From NCBI RefSeq assembly GCF_051020955.1, contig NW_027476096.1, positions 1,612,001 to 1,676,000 of the forward strand: a DNA stretch of 64,000 nt. Direction: 5' to 3'. The DNA comes from Megalopta genalis (lineage: Eukaryota > Arthropoda > Insecta > Hymenoptera > Halictidae). Every line of letters begins with the position of its first letter. Within the stretch, counting starts at the first letter, position 1. Made by a program: the position numbers and the translations under genes. The notes under the pieces are model-generated. The model made no database searches, was not told the origin of the DNA, and was given only the letters and a program-made list of their open reading frames with translations. Shown here one piece after another: positions 35,540-45,475 of the stretch.

Positions 35540-36150
35540 TTAAAGTACAGATGATTTGTTTATCCAAGAATTATGCGATGAATCGAGTCCCAACCATTTT
35601 ACGTATATTTCATTTCCTTTTCTACGCAATACTTTTTCCACTAAATACACGTCGGCATACGTGGTAGCGCGTATCTCGTGTTCGTAAAATCCCCCGGCGA
35701 TAGGTTTGTTCTTCGAGTCGGTCAACAGGTTCGCTTCACCGCAATGATCCTAAATATTCCGTCGACCAGTTTGGCGTGTATCCTTTGTCGAACGCAGTTT
35801 TGAACTTGCTTATGCGCACGTAGTCGCCAACATTGAATTTCGCAGGACCGGCGATCTTAACGTTGCTGTAGACGGTGGACAAGAGAGTCTTCGCATTTTT
35901 ATGATTCACGTCCGCTGGTCGCATACGGATGGTACGATGTTTTCGATTATTATAATTTTCGATCAATGCGGGAAGCTCGTCGATCCATCGACGAGAAGAA
36001 TTTCCACACGTTGTTCTTCAGCGTACGATTGAATCGCTCGACTATGGATGCCTTCATGGTGCTGTACGTGGAATAGTGTTTGACGTTGCGTTTTCTCAGA
36101 TATTCTTGAAAATCTTTATTGTAGAACTCTTTCCCCATATCGGTCTGCAA
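35540..36150 (-). pseudogene. int: Polinton retroviral-type integrase, N-terminally truncated, with chromodomain
   Basis: Read on the minus strand in three frames. 36150-35950 gives QTDMGKEFYNKDFQEYL (second catalytic Asp) and MKASIVERFNRTLKN (catalytic Glu). 35966-35736 gives ENYNNRKHRTIRMRPADV and a C-terminal FNVGDYVRISKFK beta domain. 35725-35540 gives a chromodomain (DVYLVEKVLRRKGNEIYVKW). The zinc-binding N-terminus and the first catalytic Asp are missing: at 36150-36165 the frame runs directly into the next gene. Shifts occur near 35990 and 35735. The family inserts the element into the genome, and the chromodomain is thought to guide target choice. Confidence 0.9.
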
Positions 36151-36161
36151 ATTGTTCGGTT

Positions 36162-36284
36162 ATGGAGGGTTACAATCGTACATACAATCGCGCTATGGAG
36201 GGTCGCGGAGTGTATCTCACACCGTACAAAAGTGGAAAAGGAATGAAGAAGAAAAAAAAAGACGAAAGAAAGGAAAAAAGATAA
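36162..36284 (+). CDS. Small basic protein, 40 aa
   Basis: ATG to TAA, beginning MEGYNRTYNRAMEGRGVY and ending in a Lys/Arg-rich tail (GMKKKKKDERKEKR). It lies head-to-head with the truncated integrase and 20 bp before the protease. Small basic or hydrophobic proteins with a GRGVYLTPY-like stretch occur next to the virion genes of Polintons; a minor virion role is an inference. It could be a shortened remnant of a longer gene. Confidence 0.45.
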   Translation: MEGYNRTYNRAMEGRGVYLTPYKSGKGMKKKKKDERKEKR

Positions 36285-36303
36285 CTCGACGGCGGACGTT
36301 GAA

Positions 36304-36627
36304 TTGAAAATCGCCTGTAAAAAATTACCCCATTCTCGCGGAGTTTTCATGCACGATGAATTGCCGAAACAAGTATGGGTAAACGAACGAGGAATAGTGA
36401 ATCTGGATAGCGGTCATGGTTCAGGAACGCACGGGGTCGCGTATATAAAGCATGGTTCGCGAGTCAGTTACTTCGATAGTTTTGGAGATTTTCGACCACT
36501 GATCGAATTGATTCGTTAATTTGGACCGAACGCGGCGATCTCGTACAATCACAAGATTTATCAAAGTTACGACGAAAGCGTGTGCGAGCAATTGTGTGTG
36601 AAATTTCTGCGAGGAACTCTGATATAG
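36304..36627 (+). pseudogene. pro: Adenovirus-like cysteine protease (Polinton maturation protease)
   Basis: The frame gives VFMHDELPKQVWVNERGIVNLD, the catalytic-His segment GSGTHGVAYIKH, YFDSFGDFRPLIELI, then an in-frame TAA at 36517-36519, and after it AISYNHKIYQSY and SVCEQLCVKFLRG, where the first Cys occupies the nucleophile place. Length and order fit the C5/Ulp1-like proteases of Polintons and adenoviruses, which process capsid proteins. The usual aromatic residue after the catalytic His is Gly here. The N-terminus is ill-defined because the frame is open upstream. One stop codon inactivates it; the rest is well preserved. Confidence 0.88.
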
Positions 36628-36639
36628 TTCGTCGCAAGA

Positions 36640-37377
36640 ATGTCATACACGTTCACGTTATTGGGAAGAAGTAGCGTGTTATCGTCCAAGTACTTCTCGC
36701 CTATAGATCTCAACAATGACGATGACGAACTGGATCTGCTCGATTTGCAAACTTATTTCACGATACCAAACATCAGTTCAAATATCGGAAACAATAAATT
36801 CTATTTCGGTGGCGAGGGTGAGGAGATAATCATCCCGGACGGTTCGTACGAACGAGAGGCGATCAACGCTTACTTGAGGCGTGAGATAAGCGCGCGGTAT
36901 CCTTCTCCAATCAAAGATAACAACGATGTAGAATATCCACTGATCCTACGAGCGAGCAACAACACTATGAAAAGTGAAATTAAAAGTGCATATAAGATAG
37001 ATTTTACGAAACCAGACACCGTGAGTCCTATCCTAGGATTCTCTAGGAATCGCATTTTATCACCGAACTCGTGGCATGTATCGGACACTTCCGTGAATAT
37101 CATTAACACGAATATTATTCGAATAGAATGCAACGTAACCACCGGTTCGTACGATAACGGGAAACTGGTTCACACGATACACGAATTCGCGCCCAACGTG
37201 ACGCCGGGGTATAAAATATCGGAAACGCCAGCACGAATCATTTACCTTCCGATCGTTACACGATCAATGGATGATTTAACGATTCGCATCGTGGACCAGT
37301 CTGAACGTTTGATTGATTTTCGAAACGAAGAAATCACGGTACGGCTGCACGTTCGTCGAACCGTCTCAGAACCTTGA
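36640..37377 (+). CDS. Polinton minor capsid (penton-type) protein, 245 aa
   Basis: Uninterrupted frame MSYTFTLLGRSSVLSSKYF..., with IPDGSYEREAINAYLR and a C-terminal beta-rich half ending RRTVSEP. Position directly after the protease and before the major capsid gene, size and the LLGRSSVL / PDGSYE motifs match the single jelly-roll penton protein of Polintons and adintoviruses, which sits at capsid vertices. It starts 12 bp after the protease stop. It is one of the few intact virion genes here. Confidence 0.87.
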   Translation: MSYTFTLLGRSSVLSSKYFSPIDLNNDDDELDLLDLQTYFTIPNISSNIGNNKFYFGGEGEEIIIPDGSYEREAINAYLRREISARYPSPIKDNNDVEYPLILRASNNTMKSEIKSAYKIDFTKPDTVSPILGFSRNRILSPNSWHVSDTSVNIINTNIIRIECNVTTGSYDNGKLVHTIHEFAPNVTPGYKISETPARIIYLPIVTRSMDDLTIRIVDQSERLIDFRNEEITVRLHVRRTVSEP

Positions 37378-37387
37378 CATAACCGTT

Positions 37388-37531
37388 ATGTTAATTTATA
37401 ATAATAATACGATATCGAATACGTCGAACATAAATAACGGCGCGCCGTTTCGAAATAACAACAACAATAAGGAGAAGAAGAAGACGAGGAAACTAACCGC
37501 GCGAAACGTGGAATATCTACGATCTTTGTAA
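37388..37531 (+). CDS. Small Asn-rich / Lys-rich protein, 47 aa
   Basis: MLIYNNNTISNTSNINNG..., then NNNNNKEKKKTRKLTARN and VEYLRSL. It lies 10 bp after the penton stop and 19 bp before the major capsid start, so it belongs to the same gene block. Short proteins of this kind are usual at this place in Polintons. Function unknown. Confidence 0.55.
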   Translation: MLIYNNNTISNTSNINNGAPFRNNNNNKEKKKTRKLTARNVEYLRSL

Positions 37532-37550
37532 TCGAACTCGCTTCACCACC

Positions 37551-38749
37551 ATGTCCGACGACATTTTGAACATCTCCGAGGCACCAATCTTCGACAATCG
37601 AATAAGTAAGATCGACCTGCACACCTACAATCCGTACGCCAACACAACGTTTGGAAACAGCGATGAGATAAGAATACCATCCTATACGTGGAGGGAAGAC
37701 TCAACCTACCGGGAGGATCGACCAACGACACGGTGGCTCTAGAGAACAATGCGGTAGCGTTTATGTTCGACGAGATACGTTACGAACTAAACGGAGTGGA
37801 AATCGATCGGTCCAGAAATCCCGGTACAACGACGGCCTTGAAGAATTACGTCAGTCTGAACATTACGAAGATCAACGCGCTGTCCAACGCGGTCTGGATG
37901 TACAGAAACGACGATCGACGGAGGGAAACTCTCATCGCAACGCCTACGAATTTGCTAAATTTCAACTTTTGCGTGCCTATGAACACATTGCTAGGCTGCT
38001 GCGAAGATTACAAACGCGTTATAATAAATGCTCGGCACGAATTGATTTTGATTCGCGCGCGCAACGACGCTAACGCGTTACGAAGCTGGTCCGACAATAT
38101 GAAACCTGTCCTAGATTTGCATAAAATTCAATGGAGAATGCCGCACGTCGCTTTGGACGAAATACACAAGTTGTCGATGCTGCGTATTCTTGAGAGCGAA
38201 AGATCGATCAGCATGATTTTCCGCTCGTGGGAACTGTACGAATATCCGATGCTGCAAACAACCACGAAGCACACGTGGACGATAAAAACGGCTCCGCAAA
38301 TGGAAAAACCGCGATACGTGATATTCGCATTACAAACCGAAAGGAAAAACGATTTAAAGAAAAACGCAACCCAATTCGATTCGTGCTTCTTATCCAATAT
38401 TCGACTTTACTTGAACTCGGAAATGTATCCCTACGACGATTTAAACATTGATTTCGAAAAGGATAAATACGCGTTGCTCTACGATATGTACGCGAAATTT
38501 CAAGAGTCCTATTATGGAAACGACGGTGAGGTGTTACTGAATACAATCGACTTTCTACTGTATGGACCGTTCGTAGTCATCGATTGCTCGCGACAAAACG
38601 AAGCGCTGAAAAATGCAACCACCGACGTGCGAATCGAATTCGAATGTCGAAAGGATGTCTTACCTTCGACGGCTGCATACTGCTTGATTATACACGACTG
38701 CATCGTGGAATACAACCCGTTGACGAGCATTGTTAGAAAAATTATATAA
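37551..38749 (+). pseudogene. mcp: Polinton major capsid protein (double jelly-roll), one frameshift
   Basis: Starts MSDDILNISEAPIFDNRISK. After about 42 codons a 1-2 nt shift near 37675-37690 moves to the frame LYVEGRLNLPGG, which then stays open to 38749 (over 350 codons): AFMFDEIRYELNGVEIDRSR, LKNYVSLNITK, FRSWELYEYPML, KPRYVIFALQT, and a C-terminus with LIIHDCIVEYNPL. Total about 400 residues, normal for the family. It would assemble as the pseudo-hexameric capsid shell. The single shift close to the N-terminus suggests fairly recent decay, or a sequencing error. Confidence 0.9.
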
Positions 38750-39002
38750 ATGTGAAAAATAATATTGTAAACTAATATGATTTTGAAAATATATATGTCC
38801 TATCATAAAAAAATGTTCTCTCTTCCCCCCGTGAACAAACTGCTAACCGAGTAGCTACAATAAGAAATAACTATAATTTTTAGAGAAATTTTTGGATAGG
38901 ATTGTGGGTATTTTAAAAAATGTATATTAATGTATGTTAAATAAATCCTTTTTATTAAAATCCTTTTTACTAAAATTTTGAAATATGATCGATATCAATA
39001 TA
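38750..39002. other. Between capsid gene and palindrome, no gene
   Basis: AT-rich 3' flank. It contains TTTTTATTAAAATCC repeats and ends in the TATA target of the palindrome. Confidence 0.4.
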
Positions 39003-41008
39003 CAGGGTGTCCCACAATTATTTTAACAGCCGAAAATGAGGGGTAGCTGAGGTCATTTGAAGTAACTTTTTCCTTTGCGAAAATGCAATCCGCGGCTTTG
39101 TTTACGAGTTATTAACGAAAAACACTGGCCAATGAGAGGTGACGGTGCGAGAGAGAGAGTCCGCGAGAGAGTACGCAGCACGAGGCTTTGACAGATGGTC
39201 GGGACGGACTCGAGCCACGTTCGAAGTATTGAACAAATCACGAAGCGAGAACTTTCCGGATTTTTTTTTTACTACGTGACAGTGATATTTTTAAGAAAAA
39301 CACTGTTCACCTTTACTTTAGAACGTCTGAAGAATATTTACTAATTTTTCGGACCCGAAATAATAAGTAATTTAACCGTGACGGCCGTTTTAATTTTCTA
39401 GTGTGCATGACACCTCGTGTGTAACATATGAAATTTTTAAGCAAGGTGTACAGTGAAGATTAACAAAGTACGTTAATGATATTTTACGTTAATGGTATTT
39501 TATTTAAATAATTCCGTGTCCGAACATAGTTCAACGAATGATTCGCAAAGCTAATTTAATAAATAATAATCGTGTTAAAGGACGTAAGGGATATGTTTGT
39601 TAGAGAAATATGAAGAATATTATCAACAAGAAACTCACCCATTTAGTTGTAAAATCCACTTCATGCACGGAAATGTGTGCAGGAGGATAGTGCATTGACC
39701 TCGTACAATGTATGATGAACTGCACAGCTGATCTGTATCCGACGGCGACGAACAGAAGGATATCTCCAGGCAGGCAATTTCAACGTTTACTTTCACTGCA
39801 TTATCACTAAACACTGATCACTTATCAATAATATTTATGGACCAACTTTCCTGGGTTAATATGTATAGCTCTGAAAAGAGCCGATTTTTTTATGCGACGC
39901 GTTCGAAGGTCTCACTGTTAACGACACGTATGTACCGCGTTGTCGAGATGAACTGCAGAAGACTGGCACGATGGCCGACTGTGTTTCGTTCTCCTACGAG
40001 CGAATTTCAACTGTTTTCCATCGAACGCGAACATTGTCAGCCATCGTGCTAGTCTTCCACAGTTTATCCCGTCAACGCGGTATGTGTTCTTAACGATATG
40101 AATTTCGAACGCGTCGCATAAAACAATCGGCTCTTTTCAGGGCCATACATATTAACCCAGGAAAGTTGGTCCACAAATATTATTGATAAGTGATCAGTGT
40201 TTAGTGATAATGCAGTGAAAGTAAACGTTGAAATTGCCTGCCTGGAGATATCCTTCTGTTCGTCGCCGTCGGATACAGATCAGCTGTGCAGTTCATCATA
40301 CATTGTACGAGGTCAATGCACTATCCTCCTGCACACATTTCCGTGCATGAAGTGGATTTTACAACTAAATGGGTGAGTTTCTTGTTGATAATATTCTTCA
40401 TATTTCTCTAACAAACATATCCCTTACGTCCTTTAACACGATTATTATTTATTAAATTAGCTTTGCGAATCATTCGTTGAACTATGTTCGGACACGGAAT
40501 TATTTAAATAAAATACCATTAACGTAAAATATCATTAACGTACTTTGTTAATCTTCACTGTACACCTTGCTTAAAAATTTCATATGTTACACACGAGGTG
40601 TCATGCACACTAGAAAATTAAAACGGCCGTCACGGTTAAATTACTTATTATTTCGGGTCCGAAAAATTAGTAAATATTCTTCAGACGTTCTAAAGTAAAG
40701 GTGAACAGTGTTTTTCTTAAAAATATCACTGTCACGTAGTAAAAAAAAAATCCGGAAAGTTCTCGCTTCGTGATTTGTTCAATACTTCGAACGTGGCTCG
40801 AGTCCGTCCCGACCATCTGTCAAAGCCTCGTGCTGCGTACTCTCTCGCGGACTCTCTCTCTCGCACCGTCACCTCTCATTGGCCAGTGTTTTTCGTTAAT
40901 AACTCGTAAACAAAGCCGCGGATTGCATTTTCGCAAAGGAAAAAGTTACTTCAAATGACCTCAGCTACCCCTCATTTTCGGCTGTTAAAATAATTGTGGG
41001 ACACCCTG
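39003..41008. mobile_element. Large palindromic element, 2.0 kb
   Basis: CAGGGTGTCCCACAATTATT at the left and its inverse at the right. Each arm is about 980 bp, almost identical to the other (the same 62-codon frame can be read in both arms, 39053-39241 on minus and 40770-40958 on plus), meeting at about 40005 with a loop of a few tens of bases. Flanked by TATA on both sides (38999-39002, 41009-41012). No transposase frame. Confidence 0.92.
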
Positions 41009-41697
41009 TATAATCTTCCTCTTCTTTCGCCAACGCGTCGTTGATGACAATCGCAAGCCTCCTCCCCTCTCCTCCTCCTCCTCCTCCTCCTCCTCTTCAG
41101 GATGACGCTCTTAATTAAAAAAAAAATCATTATTAAAAAATAAATTTTAATTTCTTTTAAAATAACATTTGTTATACATACATACCTCTTCTCATCCATG
41201 GTATAATCGTAGATTCCGCACTCGTCCACGCCGCTTCTTGATGGTGACATTGAAATGATTGTGGGATGAGCATCGGTCGGCACGTTGCCGCAATTTCCCC
41301 CCCTGTCGTTGTGTTGCCACCGATGCAATTCGATGTCGCATGCAAAACATGCGACAAAATCGTCCTGTCCCAGATAGTAAAATCCTGCGGCTGCAAGTTC
41401 CTCCGGTTGAATATATTTAATTGGCCAGAATTCGAAACTTCGAAGTCTATCCTCCTCGCGTCGATAATCAATCATCGTCATTATCTCTTTCTGCAAAGAA
41501 AAAGGTATCGTGGAAATGAAAAAATAATAGTAACTAAAAAAAGGAAAAAAATACGTTACCTTCCATGAACTACTGACAAAAGACGCGCTCCTTACTGAGG
41601 GCACAGTGATACTGAGCCGTTGATGGCAATCGCAAGCCTCCTCGTCCTCCTCGTCCTCCTCCTCCTCCTCCTCCTCCTCCTCCTCTTCAAGAAGACG
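41009..41697 (-). pseudogene. BIR-domain (inhibitor-of-apoptosis-like) gene fragment
   Basis: Minus strand, exons inferred from GT-AG sites. 41697-41560: nine consecutive Glu, then ACDCHQRLSITVPSVR and SSSWK. 41490-41186: YRREEDRLRSFEFWP...ELAAAGFYYLGQDDFVACFACDIELHRW, an unmistakable BIR with its C-x2-C, then NCGNVPTDA...DECGIYDY as in IAP linkers. From 41109/41107: another Glu/Arg-rich exon cut by the palindrome. The intron between the first two exons is phase 0. The BIR lacks the later zinc-binding His and Cys (D-P-x2-EH...C), so the fold is probably broken. IAPs block caspases or act as ubiquitin ligases. It is convergent with the capsid gene inside the Polinton. Confidence 0.72.
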
Positions 41698-41769
41698 CTG
41701 TTAATTAAAAAAATAATCGTTATTAAAAAAATTAATTTTAATTTTTTAAATAACAATTATTATACATAC

Positions 41770-42364
41770 CTCTTCTCATCCATCGTATCAACACCGATCG
41801 GCACGTTGTTACAATTTTTTCTCCCGAGGACATCACCTCGACCAAAAAAAGATTCGCACAGGCTTACGTCTTTCGCTCTATTTCTACAAAAAATGCACCA
41901 TAAAAATAATTGTAAAAAAATAAAAAATAAAGAATAAAAAAATAAAAAAATTACCTTGCTGGTACCAATTGCGAAAGAGATTCGCACCTCACTGAGAGCA
42001 CAGTGATATTGAGGTGCCTTCCGCTTCGAGTTTGAATTAGATGTCCAACAATGAAGCCTGCATGGTGGGTCTATTGGCCCATACTTCGGGTCCGCGGCTA
42101 AAATTTCGAATTTGGGGCAACCAAAAATTTCTAAATTTATGTTTCGAACACCAATTTCGCGCAATATATCTCTTTCTATATGATCCCCCTTATATGCGAT
42201 TACGTGATCCTTGTAGCCGTGAATAAAAATTTTAATTATAAGACCGATGTCTTTTTGTTGATGATTTATTTTCCCCGAAAAATTTTTATAGGGGATCCCA
42301 TGTATAAAATTCGTGACATACCACGCAGACTTTTGATCTGCTTTACACAAATCCGTGTAGCGGA
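41770..42364 (-). pseudogene. Unknown conserved protein plus degraded BIR-tail exon
   Basis: Exon 42364-41955 (5' end cut by the LTR) reads KSAWYVTNFIHGI, QKDIGLIIKIFIHGYKDHVIAYKG, NLEIFGCPKFEIL and CRLHC...YHCALSEV, with a C/H pattern suggesting zinc binding. A GT donor follows (CAGCAAG|GTAATT). A second segment, 41883-41770, reads KNCNNVPIGVDTMDEKR, like the tail of the BIR exon, but its phase does not fit, so it is decayed. A homologous copy is at 54669-55366. I do not recognise the first part as any named family; the KG...E..L and GC.KFE pattern could be a worn RNase H-like exonuclease, which is a guess. Confidence 0.55.
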
Positions 42365-42612
42365 TGTAACGATGACCCTTCCTCCTCCACTCTCAGTCTC
42401 TAAAAGAGATAAGACACAGGTATAAATAGGCCATTAATTACGCGTGCGACCAGTGACATTCTTATGATTGGCCCGGAACATCGATCACAGTGGAAAAGTT
42501 CCCACTCTAAATGTATCAATTTTATAAAACTGTTGTAAAATAAACATACGCTGAAAAGCCATAGCTTTCCAGCTCCTTTTAAAAAGCGAAGTCATTCAAA
42601 TCCTGCGTAACA
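42365..42612 (+). repeat. 5' LTR
   Basis: 248 bp, TGTAACGATGACC...TGCGTAACA. It contains GACACAGGTATAAATAGGCC (TATA box near 42420) and AATAAACATACGC (poly-A signal). Followed by TTGGCAATCCTGCCAGG, where a primer binding site is expected. Confidence 0.92.
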
Positions 42613-42871
42613 ATTTGGCAATCCTGCCAGGATCCGTCTGCTACGATCAATCCACGGAGATCAACGGCACGGATCTTTGTGTGAAGAACCGGAGAGCGAA
42701 GCACAAAGAGATAAAGGACCATTACACAGAGGCAGGATACTTTCCATCGAGTCAGGAATTCCTCGAGCAAGGTAATAATTCTGGATTCATCATTTAATCA
42801 TTATCGCGAACCGCGAAATTCCGTATTATCTTCTACGGACGCGAAATCTGAAACCGATTACGATTCGGATA

Positions 42872-43491
42872 TTGGAATACACCTATTCTACGTCTCCCAG
42901 CCTGATGGATGAGATGAAAGCTATACGCGAAATGATCACAAAATTGGCGATTTACACCAAGGAAGAGAACTATAAACGGCAGAAAAAGATAGATGACCTA
43001 GGAAGAAGAATTCTTGGGTTGGTAACAGAAGACGAAGGCCCTGCCCAACAGCACGTCCGACACGTCAACAATCGGCCAGTGACGCCACATCGGATGAGGA
43101 ACGGGCTAGTAACGGAGGACAAGATAACGCGACGTTTCGACGCTCCCAACCTGGAGAGTCAACTTACCAAGCCGATGAGCTAATGAGCCCGTCTGAATCA
43201 TTACGAACGATTAGAGAAATAAGAGGCGCCGGCGATATGGGAGTCGAGGACTTCATCCGACTGGTAAGAAGAGCCCGCTCGCGAACAACCCGACCGTGCA
43301 TACTGCTAGATTCAATATTAGCCGAACAAATCAAAGATAACGCCTGGAATGTCATTCGATTTGAAACCATCGAAACATACGACGACTTATATGCCGCGTT
43401 ACGACGTAACATTACAGGATCCGCCTCAACCGAAATTTGTAAAACACAGCTCAGACAAATCCGAGAAGGAGTCACGGCATCAGTCAACTGA
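42872..43491 (+). pseudogene. gag: Gag fragment of the LTR element
   Basis: Two overlapping frames (42872-43183; 43183-43491, joined at ATGAGC/TAATGAGC). The second reads GVEDFIRLVRRARSR, LLDSILAEQIKDNAW and TYDDLYAALRRNITG, the N-terminal capsid-like helices of Gypsy-type Gag. The reading ends at the inverted-repeat insertion, so the nucleocapsid part is missing. Gag would form the particle; this copy cannot. Confidence 0.7.
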
Positions 43492-44637
43492 GCTGTTTAT
43501 TTTGAAAGTGGCATAAGTCACTTTTTTTTTAAGTCGATGTATTTAAGGGTTTGCGTTTTAACACGTTTAAAAATATGGATGCTAACTTTCGAGAAGATTT
43601 ACTTGTATTTGTTATCTCAGGATACTGATATTTTTCTCAGTATAAATAATTTCGTATAAACATTAAAAAATCACCACTTTTCATTACGGTAAAGTGACTT
43701 AAGTCACTATCAAAATAAATAGTTTAGAAAAATGACTGACATATATTAATTTTGTCCGACGTATCTTACTGAAGTGATGTTTTGAAAGGACAGTGATTTA
43801 CTAAAATTGTTGAATAAATTACATATATAATAATAATTTATACCATGAACATATTTCATACAAAGGTTTTTATTTTAATATTCATAAAATACAAAAATAA
43901 TTAGTACATTTTAAAACATAAGTATAAGTAATTTATATGAAAATACATCAGTTCAGTTTAATTTTTGTCATCAATAGGAGTGATTAAGTCCTCGGAAATC
44001 GTGTTTTGTTTCAAATTTTTAAAATAACTGTGGTATATTGGGGGTATATAATTAAGCAAGTCCATCATGTCTTTGTATTTTGCTGAAGAAACAGGACGAG
44101 ATCCAGCGTATAACGGATCCATTTCTATTTGTGAATAACGCCTAGGTCTTCCTCTTTTTGATGACAAATCCAAAGTTAGAAATTCATCTTTTTCATCTAA
44201 AGTTAGCTTATAAAACATTTTATAGCCATCTGCTGGCGGGTCTGGAGGTAGCCGCCACACCACTATAATATAATTTACAAAACTGCATTATTCTTTCACA
44301 CTTATAAAAATAAGTCCAGTGATGATCACAACTTTTTAAAAATACTGAAAATAATTCAAAACAATACTTCACACACACTTATCACACGTTTCTATTTCTT
44401 TTACACTAAGCCCCGTAATTAATTTCCTGAGTACAGCGACTTACGCCACTTTCAAAATAAACATGTTTGTTATACCGTTAATTAGCAAAACTTCTCTCGA
44501 ACAAATCTCAATAGTTCTCAACTTATTGATTGCAAATTTTTTTAAAATGAAAAGATACCGTTCAATTGTAATTAGTGTTACCATTAACTCGATCTTTTTG
44601 AAAAAGTGACTTATGCCACTTTCAAAATAAACAGCTC
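43491..44637. mobile_element. Inverted-repeat DNA element, 1.15 kb, inside the LTR element
   Basis: GAGCTGTTTATTTTGAAAGTGGCATAAGTCACTTTTT at the left and its inverse at 44600-44637. The word AAGTGACTTAAGTCACT and AT-rich internal DNA fill it. It carries one minus-strand frame (43958-44263). It sits exactly where gag stops and the integrase tail begins. A target duplication is not clear. Confidence 0.75.
43958..44263 (-). CDS. Unknown 101-aa frame in the inverted-repeat element
   Basis: Reads MVWRLPPDPPADGYKMFYKL..., then SSKRGRPRRYSQIEMDPLYAG and MDLLNYIPPIYHSYFKNL. Composition is protein-like and the frame fills the middle of the element. I do not recognise it; a RGRPR motif is AT-hook-like. 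Perhaps the C-terminal part of a transposase or a captured host exon. Confidence 0.45.
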   Translation of the reverse strand: MVWRLPPDPPADGYKMFYKLTLDEKDEFLTLDLSSKRGRPRRYSQIEMDPLYAGSRPVSSAKYKDMMDLLNYIPPIYHSYFKNLKQNTISEDLITPIDDKN

Positions 44638-45475
44638 ACATGGAAAGGCCCTTACCGCATTGAAGCATTCCACGCAGAAAACAGCAACGTCACCATAGAA
44701 GTTAATGGACGGTTGCAAGGAACACACACGGATAACATACGACCGTACTACTAGCTCTGATCCAATTGACGAGCCTCTCCCTGGTACAAGCCGAGATTCG
44801 GATCGAGTCACTGAACGACTCGACGATTTTCGTTGAACAACTGGGCCAAACCAGGGTATACCACGGAACATGGAGACACGCCGCGATATTTGACACCGGC
44901 AAACTCAAAGAAGACTATGAAAAGGTCGAGGACCAGCTATCATTGTTGAGAAACAAATGCAAAAACTGCAAAGAGATAGGGGAACTCCACGAACTAAGAC
45001 AAACTATGAAAAACACCTACCGACGAATACTCGAAGGCAGAGACCGACTCCACCGCAGAGGATTGATAAACAATATGATAAACAATCGGGTCACTGAGGA
45101 AAACACTTTTCGGCACACTTGACAACGATGACCTGGAGAACCTGCACGAAGAAATGGACAAAATTTACGACGGGCAGCACAAATTGGCAAGCAGCATATC
45201 AAACCAGACAGCAGTGATCCGAGTACTACTAGAAGAGGTCAACAGAGGTAGCAGAACAAACTACGATGCACTCATGGAGACACTCAACAATACACAACAG
45301 ATTCGGATGGTGCAAGCCATAGAAACTATGATCCCCATTACGCAAGGACTGTGAGACGTCGCCTCCATACTCCTAACTGCCATCACCATGAGTAAGCATG
45401 GAATCATAGATACACGTCTATTAACACCGGAAAAATATTTCCGGTTGAGGAGATGGGAGAATTGCAAAATTTTTA

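Noticed and set aside
36640..38749. Calling the whole Polinton functional
   Set aside because: Penton is intact, but polymerase, integrase, protease and capsid genes carry stops, shifts or deletions, and no packaging ATPase is seen.
39053..40958. 62-codon frames in the palindrome arms
   Set aside because: Identical because the arms are inverted copies; no start context or known motif, and the small palindrome of the family lacks them.
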